Below, one piece after another: positions 53,640 to 62,430 of a stretch of 64,000 nucleotides of DNA. The stretch is from Acinetobacter marinus (GTDB lineage: Bacteria > Pseudomonadota > Gammaproteobacteria > Pseudomonadales > Moraxellaceae), in assembly GCF_900096915.1 (NCBI RefSeq), contig NZ_FMYK01000007.1, forward strand, positions 1 through 64,000, given 5' to 3'. The notes below the pieces were generated by a model that had not been told where the DNA came from, searched no databases, and worked only from the letters and a program-made list of their open reading frames with translations. Each line of letters starts with the position of its first letter. Within the stretch, counting starts at the first letter, position 1. Both the position numbers and the translations under genes were made by a program.

Positions 53640-54473
53640 ATGTCTAACACATTGCCAAGCCCAGAAAACTCAAACCAAGACAATCCAAAGGATTCCAACC
53701 TATCAGCAATAGATCAAACGGATTATGAACGCCGTTTTGCAGGTGCCAATAAAATCTATGGCGAATCGAGTTTTCAGACGTTTGAAAACAGTCATGTCAT
53801 GCTCATTGGTATTGGCGGTGTCGGCTCTTGGGCGGTGGAAGCATTGGCTCGCTCAGGTGTCGGCAAACTGACTTTGATTGATATGGATGTGATTGTCGCA
53901 TCGAATGTCAATCGTCAACTGCCTGCGCTCAGTTCAACCTTTGGACATGCCAAGATTGACGTGATGGCACAGCGTTGCCGTGAGATTAATCCGCAGATAC
54001 AGATTGAACTGGTTGATGATTTTCTCACACCTGATAACGTCGCCGATTTATTGGCAGATCGTCCTGATGTGATCTTAGACTGTATTGATGATGTCAAAGC
54101 CAAGCTGGCGTTGATGCTACATTGCCGATTTAACAAGATTCCGTTGATCGTATCAGGCGGTGCAGGTGGAAAATTGGATCCGCTGAAGATTCGTGTGGCG
54201 GATTTATCCAAAACCGAACAAGACCCGATGCTTGCCAAACTGCGTACACAGCTTAGAAGTAAAGGGATTTGTAAAAAGCCAAAAGAAAAATTTGGCATTA
54301 CTTGCGTGTATTCAGTGGATAATCCTTTTTCCAATGTAGATGCCTGTGATGTTGATACAAGTGCAGGTTTGCGCTGTGGTGGGTATGGTTCTGCGGTGGT
54401 GGTGACCAGTAGCTTTGCCATGGTCGCTGTGGCTGAAGTGTTAAAAAAACTTGCCACGACTTCCAAGAAGTGA
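53640..54473 (+). CDS. tcdA: tRNA threonylcarbamoyladenosine dehydratase TcdA
   Basis: TcdA (CsdL) converts t6A37 to cyclic t6A in tRNAs with ATP. The E1-like Rossmann fold shows LIGIGGVGSWAVEALARSG (about residues 56-74), DMDVI, and the Asn-Arg-Gln adenylation residues in ASNVNRQLPA. The 277-residue length is normal. The partner cysteine desulfurase genes csdA/csdE are not in the window. The first 25 residues are polar, rich in Asn and Ser. Confidence 0.94.
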   Translation: MSNTLPSPENSNQDNPKDSNLSAIDQTDYERRFAGANKIYGESSFQTFENSHVMLIGIGGVGSWAVEALARSGVGKLTLIDMDVIVASNVNRQLPALSSTFGHAKIDVMAQRCREINPQIQIELVDDFLTPDNVADLLADRPDVILDCIDDVKAKLALMLHCRFNKIPLIVSGGAGGKLDPLKIRVADLSKTEQDPMLAKLRTQLRSKGICKKPKEKFGITCVYSVDNPFSNVDACDVDTSAGLRCGGYGSAVVVTSSFAMVAVAEVLKKLATTSKK

Positions 54474-54539
54474 TTCTGCTTGTTATAAACGATAGCAAAG
54501 CGGTATAGATCACGCATAGCCACACAAAGGGAAGATCGC

Positions 54540-55343
54540 ATGACGCAAATACAGATTACAGCAACGGATGAAAGTATTAATCTTGAAGCACAGCATATTG
54601 AGCGCTATGCAACCATCACAGAGCTGAGTAATTGGCAAGATATACTCAATGACTATGCCTCAATCAAACAGCAACTCCAGCCGAAAAAGGTTTTGCTGAT
54701 CTTAGATGACATCCCACAGGCAGAATATACCTCGATGCATGCCATCGAAGATGAAGCCTTGTATTTTGACAGTGAAGCTCATTTTGAGGATGTTGGCGAT
54801 GACGATGAGGCGTGGGACATTGCCTATAAAAATATTCAGCCCTTAGCTGTTGCACATTATGTTCAGCAATTGCATGCGCAGGCGAATCAAAAACAACTCA
54901 AACAGCTTGCTGAAAAAACCAAATACTACGATGCAGACGATATCCAAGCGATTTTACGCATCAACGAGCATCCACTTCCTGTATTAGATACTCAGATCAT
55001 TGTCAAAGTGGCAACACTTACAGATGATGCTGAAAAAATTGCGATATTTCCCAACGGCTATTTCAGTGCGGATTTTAATAGCTTTGAAAACTTCACATTA
55101 ATTCGTCATCTGGCAACCTATGGTTTTGAGTTTATCGGGATTGGCGCAAGTTTACTGTACTGGATCAAAACAGAGCGCTTTGATCACAGCAAGGTCGAGA
55201 CAATATTGCACGACCTTGCGCAAGTGTATCCGCTCGCTGTGGCAGATCAGGATAAACTCAAGACATTGATCTTGGAAAATAATTATTTGATCTTACCGTA
55301 TTGTGAATCGCCTCAAGCCTATCTTGATGCGTATTCACATTAA
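54540..55343 (+). CDS. hypothetical protein, unrecognised
   Basis: AAGGGAAG precedes the ATG by 6 bases, a strong start. The 267-residue acidic protein has an Asp/Glu-rich stretch (about residues 76-98, EDVGDDDEAWD) and no signal or membrane segment. I do not recognise a family. It converges on the next minus-strand gene with only 16 bp between them and is probably conserved in the genus. Confidence 0.75.
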   Translation: MTQIQITATDESINLEAQHIERYATITELSNWQDILNDYASIKQQLQPKKVLLILDDIPQAEYTSMHAIEDEALYFDSEAHFEDVGDDDEAWDIAYKNIQPLAVAHYVQQLHAQANQKQLKQLAEKTKYYDADDIQAILRINEHPLPVLDTQIIVKVATLTDDAEKIAIFPNGYFSADFNSFENFTLIRHLATYGFEFIGIGASLLYWIKTERFDHSKVETILHDLAQVYPLAVADQDKLKTLILENNYLILPYCESPQAYLDAYSH

Positions 55344-55359
55344 ACGCATTCAGCACGGT

Positions 55360-55776
55360 TTAACTTTTTTGATCTTCGATGATTTTATCGAGATTGTTAA
55401 TATCGGTTTCGATTTTCCACTTTTCCAGATCGTCGACAGGATTCGGCAAGCGACCTTCAAGCCATTCACAAACCACATCAGGTGAAAACTCGGCATGATT
55501 GCACTGAATTACCCAAGCGAGAAACTCTTTCGCTTCGCCATTCATATACGGTGGCGGTGAAACAGGCAAAAACTGCGTTGGCAAGCGTTCATTGGTCGAC
55601 AGATAATTTAATACATGCCCAAGCTCTTGTACCGTCTGCCAAGCCAGTGGATGCTCAACATCAATTTTAAATTTGACCCACCACGCATGCTCACCATCTG
55701 CGCCATGTGCGATGAGACCATCATCGCCAATACTCGGAATACGCTTTAAAAAATCCGTAATTTGTTCAAAATTCAA
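55360..55776 (-). CDS. hypothetical protein, unrecognised
   Basis: A 138-residue acidic, Trp-rich protein (HAWWVKFKIDVEHPLAW, EWLEGRLP, EKWKIE). The compact size and conserved-looking aromatic residues suggest a small alpha/beta domain, but no family is recognised. It converges with the preceding gene and ends beside it. Confidence 0.7.
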   Translation of the reverse strand: MNFEQITDFLKRIPSIGDDGLIAHGADGEHAWWVKFKIDVEHPLAWQTVQELGHVLNYLSTNERLPTQFLPVSPPPYMNGEAKEFLAWVIQCNHAEFSPDVVCEWLEGRLPNPVDDLEKWKIETDINNLDKIIEDQKS

Positions 55777-55901
55777 CGCTACACCTCTATTTTATGTAGA
55801 TCAGCTACATTGTTTAACATTTTAATGCATGAACATAACCAATATCCATATTCACTCGGAGATTCTCATTTAAATTGTGCTTATCCAAGAGGAGTGATCT
55901 A

Positions 55902-56342
55902 ATGAACAAACAAATTAGCGCAGTACTTTTAAGTTTATCAATGCTTGCAGGGTCAACGGTTGCGTTTGCAGCACCACAAGGTCCTGAACAAAATCAGCAT
56001 GAGCAACATGATGCGAAAAAGCAGAATTCAAAACAGCAGGATTCTAAAAAGCAGGGCAATGACCATAAAGCACCAGCACAGCATCAAACCCAGCAAAAAT
56101 CTCAACCAAAACAAAGTGCGCATAAATCACAACCGCAACACCAAGTGAAAAAAAGTACCAAGCATAGCGATTACAAACGTGGTCAAAAGTTGCCGAAGCA
56201 ATATCGTGATAACCATGTCGACTACAAAAAACACAAATTGCCTAAACCAGGTAAAAACCAACGTTGGGTCAAAGTAGATGGTGACTATGTATTGATATCT
56301 GTCGTGACTGGTGTGATTGCGAGCATCATTCTAGGTTCTTAA
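55902..56342 (+). CDS. RcnB-like periplasmic protein 1
   Basis: ATG at 55902 follows AAGAGGAG. A signal peptide ends at AFA-AP (about residue 23-25). A Gln/Lys/His-rich linker follows (HQTQQKSQPKQSAHKSQPQHQ), then the RcnB-type motif RGQKLPKQYRDNHVDYKKHKLPKP and RWVKVDGDYVLISVVTGVI. RcnB is a periplasmic protein for nickel/cobalt homeostasis in E. coli, though many relatives are unlinked to these metals. It is followed 300 bp later by a paralogue with the same signal peptide and C-terminus. Confidence 0.85.
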   Translation: MNKQISAVLLSLSMLAGSTVAFAAPQGPEQNQHEQHDAKKQNSKQQDSKKQGNDHKAPAQHQTQQKSQPKQSAHKSQPQHQVKKSTKHSDYKRGQKLPKQYRDNHVDYKKHKLPKPGKNQRWVKVDGDYVLISVVTGVIASIILGS

Positions 56343-56406
56343 TATCGTTTTTGAATCGTTGTAATATGTAAATTAATCTGGTTGGAACACGAACCAAAGC
56401 GATTTG

Positions 56407-56441
56407 AAAAAGCTGAATGTTTTCGGACATTCAGCTTTTTT
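56407..56441 (+). terminator. terminator between the RcnB-like genes
   Basis: A 14-bp perfect stem AAAAAGCTGAATGT / ACATTCAGCTTTTT with loop TTTCGG and a T-run. It means that the two paralogues are transcribed separately. Confidence 0.9.
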
Positions 56442-56642
56442 GATGCAGAAATGTGCGTATTACGAATTTCCCAAAAGCGCACAGATGAGTGATCTACGTG
56501 CTTAAACCATGCCGATTTGATAAATCTTCATGATTCGCCGAGTTTGTACACAGCCTTACATTTCAATGTATCTGCTTAACCAACGTCCATATTTGCTGAG
56601 ATTTGTTTCGCTATAGTGGAATTATTCCAAGAGGAGAACATC

Positions 56643-57014
56643 ATGAATAAGCCAATGCGTGCCATTGTACTCAGTCTGACCATGCTTGCGGGTTCAACCG
56701 TTGCTTTTGCTGCACCGCCATCACATGCGCCAGCGTGGGGCTATGATAAAAATCACGGTGGAGATGATCGTGATGACCATCAAGACCGTCATAATGATCG
56801 TGGGCGCTATGATCGAGATGACCGCCGTTTTAGCAAGGGCGATCGCCTACCAAGCCAATATCGTAATAACCGATACTATGTCGATGATTGGCGTGATCAT
56901 CACTTGTCTAAACCACCACGTGGACATCGTTGGGTCGAGATTGACGGTGAATATATCCTGATTTCCGTGGTAACAGGTGTGATTGCCAGCATTTTGCTCG
57001 GTCACGGTTACTAA
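56643..57014 (+). CDS. RcnB-like periplasmic protein 2
   Basis: ATG at 56643 with AAGAGGAG upstream. The signal peptide is nearly the same as that of the paralogue (LAGSTVAFAAP). The mature part has an Asp/His/Arg-rich linker (DDRDDHQDRHNDRGRYDRDD), then RLPSQYRNNRYYVDDW and RWVEIDGEYILISVVTGVIASILLG. The linker is acidic and His-rich where the first copy is Lys/Gln-rich. It may bind metals, but this is inference. Confidence 0.85.
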   Translation: MNKPMRAIVLSLTMLAGSTVAFAAPPSHAPAWGYDKNHGGDDRDDHQDRHNDRGRYDRDDRRFSKGDRLPSQYRNNRYYVDDWRDHHLSKPPRGHRWVEIDGEYILISVVTGVIASILLGHGY

Positions 57015-57051
57015 AATAGCAAAGCATTAAATATGCTGTTTAGATGATGGG

Positions 57052-57540
57052 CTAAGCCAGCTCGTCATCTTCTGGTCGTGGCGTTTTGCCTAGCGGAAGC
57101 TCATGCTCACGATGTTTGGCACGAATCACCGATGGATAGTGCCACGAAGCAAAACGGACGATTAATATCGCCACAGCGAGTAATAAAATCGCCCCAGTGA
57201 CAATGAGCAAATCCCAATCGGCTTTGTGATCATGTTGAATATCAGCAATGAGCAAGCGAGTCAGCGCAGTGATCGCCACATATATCAAGAAACGTACAGG
57301 CATGTGATTGGTTTTAAAGTAAATCCCAACCATTGCCCCCAATTCCAAATAGATAAAGAGCAGTAAAATATCATCAATCGTTGCAAATTTCTTGACGGTA
57401 AAAATATCAATCGTGGTGTGTACCGCAGACCAAATCACCATACAGCCAATTAGCGCCAGCATCAGATAATGAAAGGCTTCCACCAGATAGTGCCCGATGT
57501 GGTCTAAAGTGTTTTCGACTTTTTTAAACTCTCGTTTCAT
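57052..57540 (-). CDS. psiE: PsiE-family membrane protein
   Basis: This 162-residue protein has four membrane helices and PsiE hallmarks: LLLFIYLELGAMVGIYFKTNHMPVRFLIYVAITAL around residues 63-97. PsiE was named for phosphate-starvation induction in E. coli. Its biochemical role is unknown. It is convergent with the second RcnB-like gene, 38 bp apart. Confidence 0.88.
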   Translation of the reverse strand: MKREFKKVENTLDHIGHYLVEAFHYLMLALIGCMVIWSAVHTTIDIFTVKKFATIDDILLLFIYLELGAMVGIYFKTNHMPVRFLIYVAITALTRLLIADIQHDHKADWDLLIVTGAILLLAVAILIVRFASWHYPSVIRAKHREHELPLGKTPRPEDDELA

Positions 57541-57648
57541 CGCACTCCAGCATTAAAAAATGCAGTATTCAATTCAATGATGTAAAAGCGTAAGCGAAAT
57601 ATATGCCAATCCTGTGAATTTGCGCTGATTTTTACTTTTCATGGATGT

Positions 57649-57676
57649 AAAAAAACCTGCTCGTAAGCAGGTTTTT
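57649..57676 (-). terminator. terminator of the first acyl-CoA dehydrogenase gene
   Basis: On the minus strand a stem (AAAAACCTGC / GCAGGTTTTT) with a short loop and T-tract lies 26 bp past the stop codon. Confidence 0.85.
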
Positions 57677-57701
57677 AGGTTTATGGTACTGTCAGTGCAA
57701 C

Positions 57702-59483
57702 TTAAGACTGATTGGTAAAGTAGTCTTCATCAAAGCCCATCACCAAATCGGTGCTCGATTGAATACGAACTAAACGTGCTTTGAGATCAGGTAAGATACG
57801 GGCAACGAAGTAGCGAGCGAGCTGTACTTTATTGGCAAAGAATTCGCCGTCTTTTTGGCTTGCTGCATTGGCAATTTTTGCAAACATATAGCTAAAGCTG
57901 AGTAGACCAACTGCATGGAGATAATCCACTGCCACACCATTTGAATAATCTGCATTTTCTTTCGATTGCTCAAGAATGTATTGTGTGATCGATTCAACTT
58001 CAGTCGCCGCATCCAGTGTTGCGTCTTTGATAAAGTTCAATTCAGAGCCGAGTTGATTCACTTCATCACGGATTTCACTGATGTATTCAGCGATGAATGC
58101 GCCACCACATTTAATGGTTTTACGACCGATCAAATCTTGTGATTGTACGCCGTTGGTGCCTTCGTAAATCTGCGCAATACGCAAGTCACGGATGCATTGT
58201 TCCATGCCCCATTCACGAATATAACCATGACCACCGAACACCATTTGTGCATCCAAAGTCGCTTGGAAAGCGGTATCGGTTAAGTAGGCTTTGGCAATAG
58301 GCGTAAGCAGTGCTACACGGTCATTGGCTTTTTTCACTGCTTCGGCATCTGTTGAGAACTTGGTGATGTCGAGCTGTTGACCGACATACACAGCGAAAGC
58401 ACGAGATGCTTCGTTATTGGCACGCACATTGAGCAACATACGACGTACATCACCGTGTACCAAGATGCTGTCAGCCGCTTTATCAGGCGATTTTGCGCCA
58501 GTTGCACTACGACCTTGAATACGATCTGTGGCATATTGTGCAGCGTTTTGATAAGCAAACTCAGAAGCGCCGATGCCTTGAATACCCATCGACAGGCGTT
58601 CGTAGTTCATCATCACGAACATTGCAGCCAGACCTTCATTTTCTTTACCAACGAGGAAGCCTTTGGCGCCGTCAAAGTTCATCACACAGGTTGCAGAGGC
58701 TTTGATGCCCATCTTGTGTTCGATTGAACCTGGGCCCGCCGCATTGCGCTCGCCTTTAGAACCATCTTCATTGACCAAATATTTTGGTACGATGAACAAT
58801 GAAATACCACGAGAGCCCGCAGGTGCATCAGGAGTTTTAGCCAAAACAAGGTGGATAATGTTTTCCGCCAAGTCGTTGTCGCCACCCGTAATAAAGATTT
58901 TGGTGCCTGTGATGTTATATGAACCATCAGTATTTGGCTCAGCTTTGGTTTTGATAATGCCCAAATCTGTACCTGCATGCGGTTCAGTCAAGCACATGGT
59001 ACCAGCCCATTCACCTGAGTAGATTTTTGGCAAATAGGTTTCTTTTTGTTCTTGAGAAGCGTAGCTGCTGAGTGCCATACCAGCGCCTACAGAAAGTAGC
59101 GGATAGAGCATGAATGATGGGTTGGTGGCGAATAGCATCTCATCTGCAAGCACAGTCAGCATTTTTGGCATGGCTTGACCGCCCCATTCCTCATCAGCAC
59201 CGAGACCGATCCAACCGCCTTCAGCGTATTGGCGGAAGGCTTCTTTGAAGCCAGCAGGGGTGAACACATCGCCATTTTCCCAGCGTGCGCCTTCTTCATC
59301 ACCTGTACGGTTCAGTGGCAAGGTCACGTTTTGTGCAAACTTTGCCATTTCTTCTAAGATGGCTTCGGCTGTTGCTGAGTCAACGTGCGCTAATTTTTCA
59401 TTGGCTTGCCAAAATTGGTCAGCATTAAATACATCGTTCAGGATAAAACGCATATCCGTAAGTGGCGCATTATAAACTGGCAT
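57702..59483 (-). CDS. acyl-CoA dehydrogenase (large, C-terminal domain type)
   Basis: A 593-residue flavoprotein that oxidises acyl-CoA to enoyl-CoA. The FAD-binding CLTEPHAGTDLG is near residue 165, and the catalytic Glu lies in IYEGTNGVQ (about residue 435). The C-terminal PF12806-type domain, absent from small dehydrogenases, adds about 150 residues. The gene lies upstream in order (downstream on the strand) of a close paralogue, separated by a terminator, so both have their own control. Confidence 0.93.
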   Translation of the reverse strand: MPVYNAPLTDMRFILNDVFNADQFWQANEKLAHVDSATAEAILEEMAKFAQNVTLPLNRTGDEEGARWENGDVFTPAGFKEAFRQYAEGGWIGLGADEEWGGQAMPKMLTVLADEMLFATNPSFMLYPLLSVGAGMALSSYASQEQKETYLPKIYSGEWAGTMCLTEPHAGTDLGIIKTKAEPNTDGSYNITGTKIFITGGDNDLAENIIHLVLAKTPDAPAGSRGISLFIVPKYLVNEDGSKGERNAAGPGSIEHKMGIKASATCVMNFDGAKGFLVGKENEGLAAMFVMMNYERLSMGIQGIGASEFAYQNAAQYATDRIQGRSATGAKSPDKAADSILVHGDVRRMLLNVRANNEASRAFAVYVGQQLDITKFSTDAEAVKKANDRVALLTPIAKAYLTDTAFQATLDAQMVFGGHGYIREWGMEQCIRDLRIAQIYEGTNGVQSQDLIGRKTIKCGGAFIAEYISEIRDEVNQLGSELNFIKDATLDAATEVESITQYILEQSKENADYSNGVAVDYLHAVGLLSFSYMFAKIANAASQKDGEFFANKVQLARYFVARILPDLKARLVRIQSSTDLVMGFDEDYFTNQS

Positions 59484-59561
59484 AGTCTTTTACCTATTTT
59501 GCATTGCTATAGTTGGAACAATAAAATGTTTGAACACAAGGATTATATGCGAATCAAAATG

Positions 59562-59592
59562 AAAAAGGCTGACACATCAGTCAGCCTTTTTT
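59562..59592 (-). terminator. terminator of the second acyl-CoA dehydrogenase gene
   Basis: AAAAAGGCTGAC pairs with GTCAGCCTTTTT across a 6-base loop with T-runs on both strands, 57 bp after the stop codon at 59650. Confidence 0.9.
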
Positions 59593-59649
59593 ACAGTTTT
59601 TTATTTCAAGATTTAACAAAAATCAAATCTGAAATTGCAACATCATTAT

Positions 59650-61452
59650 TTAGATAATGAAGTCATCCGCAGCCAAAGCAGCAAGTGGTGCATTACCCGT
59701 AGCCATTACCGCAACGTGCGACTTGGTACGTGGCAAGATTTTGCTGAAGTAGAAGCGAGCAGTCGTGACTTTTGCATTGTAGAATGCAGTCTCAGTTGAA
59801 CCTTCTGCCAATTTTTGCTGTGCAAGGCGAGCCATGTCCGCCCAGAAGTAAGCCAAAGTGACATAGCCTGAGAAGTACAAGTAATCAACCGCAGCCGCAC
59901 CGACTTCATCAGGGTTTTGCTGTGCTTTGAGTGCGATCTGCATGGTGATCTCACCCCATTCTTTGTTGAGTGCTGCAAGTGGCTCAACGAACTCTTTCAT
60001 GTCCGCATTGTCTTTGTTTGCTTCGCAGAATTTGTGAATGATCTTGGTGAAGTCTTTGAGCATCGCACCTTGTGATTGCAATACTTTACGACCCAACAAG
60101 TCAATCGCTTGAATCTCAGTGGTACCTTCGTATAGACACGCAATACGTGTATCACGAACGATCTGCTCCATGCCGTGCTCAGAGATAAAGCCGTGACCAC
60201 CGAACACTTGTACACCGTGTTTGGCAGATTCAGAACCTGTTTCAGTCAAGAATGCTTTAGCGATCGGCGTCAAGAATGACAAGATGTTGTCAGAGTATTT
60301 ACGCTCTTCTTCAGTTGCGCCTTGCTCAACGATATCGGCATGCAAAGACAAGAAGTAAACCAGTGCACGACCTGCTTCAGCAAATGATTTTTGCGTCAAT
60401 AGCATGTTGCGTACAGCAGGGTGAACGATGATTGGATCAGCTTCTTTCTCAGGTGCTTTAGGACCAGACAACGAACGCATTGCCAAACGGTCACGTGCAT
60501 AAGTCACAGCGCCTTGGAATGATCCTTCAGAAGCACAAAGACCTTGAATCGCAGTACCGATACGTGCGGTGTTCATGAAGGTGAACATGCAGTTTAGACC
60601 ACGGTTTTCAGGGCCAATCAAGTAACCTTTGGCTTGATCGAAGTTGATCACGCAAGTCGCATTACCGTGGATACCCATTTTGTGTTCGATCGAACCACAA
60701 CGTACTGCATTACGCTCACCGAGTGAACCGTCAGCGTTGACATTGAATTTTGGAACGATGAATAGCGAAATACCTTTGGTACCTTTCGGTGCACCAGGTA
60801 GGCGTGCTAGAACGATATGGATGATGTTCTCAGCCATGTCATGCTCGCCCGCTGAGATAAAGATTTTTTCACCAGAGATCGCATAGCTACCGTCAGCTTG
60901 AGGTTCCGCTTTAGAACGTATAATACCCAAGTCAGAACCTGCATGAGATTCTGTCAAGCACATGGTACCTGTCCATTCACCTGAAACAAGTTTAGGCAAA
61001 TAAGTGTTTTTTTGCTCATCAGAACCATGATGCTCGACAGTACGTACCGCACCGTGCGATAGACCTGGATACATGCCCCAAGCCCAGTTCGATGTGCCGA
61101 CCATCTCAGAAATCACATTACTGAGTGATACAGGCAATGCTTGACCGCCATATTGCTCTTCTGCAGCAAGTGACGGGAAGCCAAGCTCGATATATTTTTG
61201 ATAGGCTTCTTTAAAGCCAGTCGGGGTGGTCACCACGCCATCATTCCAAGTACAACCTTCACGGTCGCCGACTTGGTTGAGTGGTGCAAGTTCATTGACA
61301 CAGAAATCAGCAGCAGTTTCGAGGTATTGATCAACCAATTCACGGCTTACGGTTTCTGCATATGCAGGCAGTTTTGCGTAGTGATCGTTTGCGTTTAATA
61401 ATTCATGCAAAACAAATTGCATATCACGTAAGGGTGCGGTGTATTGTGGCAT
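59650..61452 (-). CDS. acyl-CoA dehydrogenase paralogue (large type)
   Basis: ATG at 61452 has GAGGAA upstream. An in-frame start at 61467 would add 5 residues. The 600-residue product mirrors the neighbour: CLTESHAGSDLG for the FAD region and LYEGTTEIQ for the catalytic Glu. The pairs of motifs MQFVLHELLNANDHY and MRFILNDVFNADQFW show an old duplication. It is likely beta-oxidation of long-chain fatty acids, as for FadE in Acinetobacter. Two dyads lie in the upstream region (61646 and 61792). Confidence 0.93.
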   Translation of the reverse strand: MPQYTAPLRDMQFVLHELLNANDHYAKLPAYAETVSRELVDQYLETAADFCVNELAPLNQVGDREGCTWNDGVVTTPTGFKEAYQKYIELGFPSLAAEEQYGGQALPVSLSNVISEMVGTSNWAWGMYPGLSHGAVRTVEHHGSDEQKNTYLPKLVSGEWTGTMCLTESHAGSDLGIIRSKAEPQADGSYAISGEKIFISAGEHDMAENIIHIVLARLPGAPKGTKGISLFIVPKFNVNADGSLGERNAVRCGSIEHKMGIHGNATCVINFDQAKGYLIGPENRGLNCMFTFMNTARIGTAIQGLCASEGSFQGAVTYARDRLAMRSLSGPKAPEKEADPIIVHPAVRNMLLTQKSFAEAGRALVYFLSLHADIVEQGATEEERKYSDNILSFLTPIAKAFLTETGSESAKHGVQVFGGHGFISEHGMEQIVRDTRIACLYEGTTEIQAIDLLGRKVLQSQGAMLKDFTKIIHKFCEANKDNADMKEFVEPLAALNKEWGEITMQIALKAQQNPDEVGAAAVDYLYFSGYVTLAYFWADMARLAQQKLAEGSTETAFYNAKVTTARFYFSKILPRTKSHVAVMATGNAPLAALAADDFII

Positions 61453-61645
61453 GTCTGTGTTCCTCAATACTGGTTGAACCAGATTTTATTAAAAAAATTG
61501 TATTGAACAGGTGGTTTTAACTGATCAATGCGATGCGCTTGGCACAATGTCAAGCACAAAAACGATCAAATTAAAAAGTAAATCCATCGTGCTATATATG
61601 ACGGGTCTGCACAAGAGTTTCAAGGCATATCCTTGTGACTCCGAA

Positions 61646-61667
61646 GTCAAACATTCCACGGTTTGAC
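61646..61667. promoter_or_regulatory. dyad upstream of the acyl-CoA dehydrogenase gene
   Basis: GTCAAAC and GTTTGAC are perfect inverted halves separated by 8 bp. The site lies 194 bp upstream of the dehydrogenase start. CAAAC/GTTTG halves are like PsrA sites in Pseudomonas, but those have a 2-4 bp spacer, so the match is only partial. Confidence 0.4.
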
Positions 61668-61791
61668 GATATTTTCTGCCCATTAATGTAAAGAAAATGG
61701 CATCAAATAGATAGTGAAAATATGTCTTGTAATAATTTAAACCAGTGATGTTTTATCACAACTCTTACGGATGACGCTGGCGACATTTTTT

Positions 61792-61815
61792 ATCTATGCA
61801 ACAAATTGCATAGAT
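61792..61815. promoter_or_regulatory. perfect dyad overlapping the SnoaL-like gene promoter
   Basis: ATCTATGCAA and TTGCATAGAT are perfect inverted halves with a 4-bp spacer CAAA. TTGCAT of the right half doubles as a -35 (61806), with 17 bp to TATATT at 61829. Binding here would cover the -35 of the downstream promoter. Confidence 0.65.
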
Positions 61816-61834
61816 TGAAAAATGGGATTATATT
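61806..61834 (+). promoter_or_regulatory. promoter of the SnoaL-like gene
   Basis: TTGCAT, 17 bp, TATATT fit sigma-70, with a predicted start near 61841 and a short leader to ATG 61889. Confidence 0.6.
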
Positions 61835-61888
61835 AGAAAAACAGAATGATCGATTAAGATCATGCACAACCTGACGTGGAGAATGAAA

Positions 61889-62317
61889 ATGAACAACACA
61901 TCAAATAACATGGCATCGCCAGCAGTACAGCAGACATTGCAACGCTGGCATGAAATGGTTGCAACTCGAGACATGAGCGTGCTTGAGCAGATCCTTGCTG
62001 AGAGCGTGGTGTTTTATTCACCTGTGGCATTTAACCCATATCCTGGCAAAGCGGTGGTGAGCTTTATTTTGCAAAATGTGATTCAGGTCTTTGAAAACTT
62101 TACCTATCATCGCAGTTTTGTGAGTGATGATGGTCATAATGTCGTGCTCGAATTTTCTGCCAATATTGGTGAAGATCAGCTCAAGGGCATTGATATGATT
62201 CGCTTTGATGATCAAGGTCAGATCGTAGAGTTTGAAGTGATGATTCGACCAAAACGTGGACTGGAAGCCTTGGCTGCACAAATGGGCGAACGCATTAAAG
62301 CCTTTCAACCGCAGTAA
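61889..62317 (+). CDS. SnoaL-like (NTF2-fold) protein
   Basis: The ATG at 61889 has GGAGA 8 bases upstream. ATGs at 61862 and 61883 are in frame. The 142-residue protein shows the NTF2-fold layout: VQQTLQRWHEMVATRD, then AESVVFYSPVAFNPYPGK and EFEVMIRPKRGLEALAAQM. Relatives are polyketide cyclases or small-molecule-binding proteins. It is controlled by the dyad at 61792. A YheT-like hydrolase lies downstream. Confidence 0.8.
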   Translation: MNNTSNNMASPAVQQTLQRWHEMVATRDMSVLEQILAESVVFYSPVAFNPYPGKAVVSFILQNVIQVFENFTYHRSFVSDDGHNVVLEFSANIGEDQLKGIDMIRFDDQGQIVEFEVMIRPKRGLEALAAQMGERIKAFQPQ

Positions 62318-62430
62318 AAAAATTGCTTTAAAAGATCAACATGGCATCGGTATTTGATTCTTGCTGAGTGTCATGTTTATCATGCGATGTTGATTTTTGT
62401 TTATCCATCAGATGTATTGGAGCTGTTTTT

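Noticed and set aside
55303..55485. 60-codon plus-strand frame between the two hypothetical genes
   Set aside because: It is a shadow of the convergent genes with no ribosome binding site.
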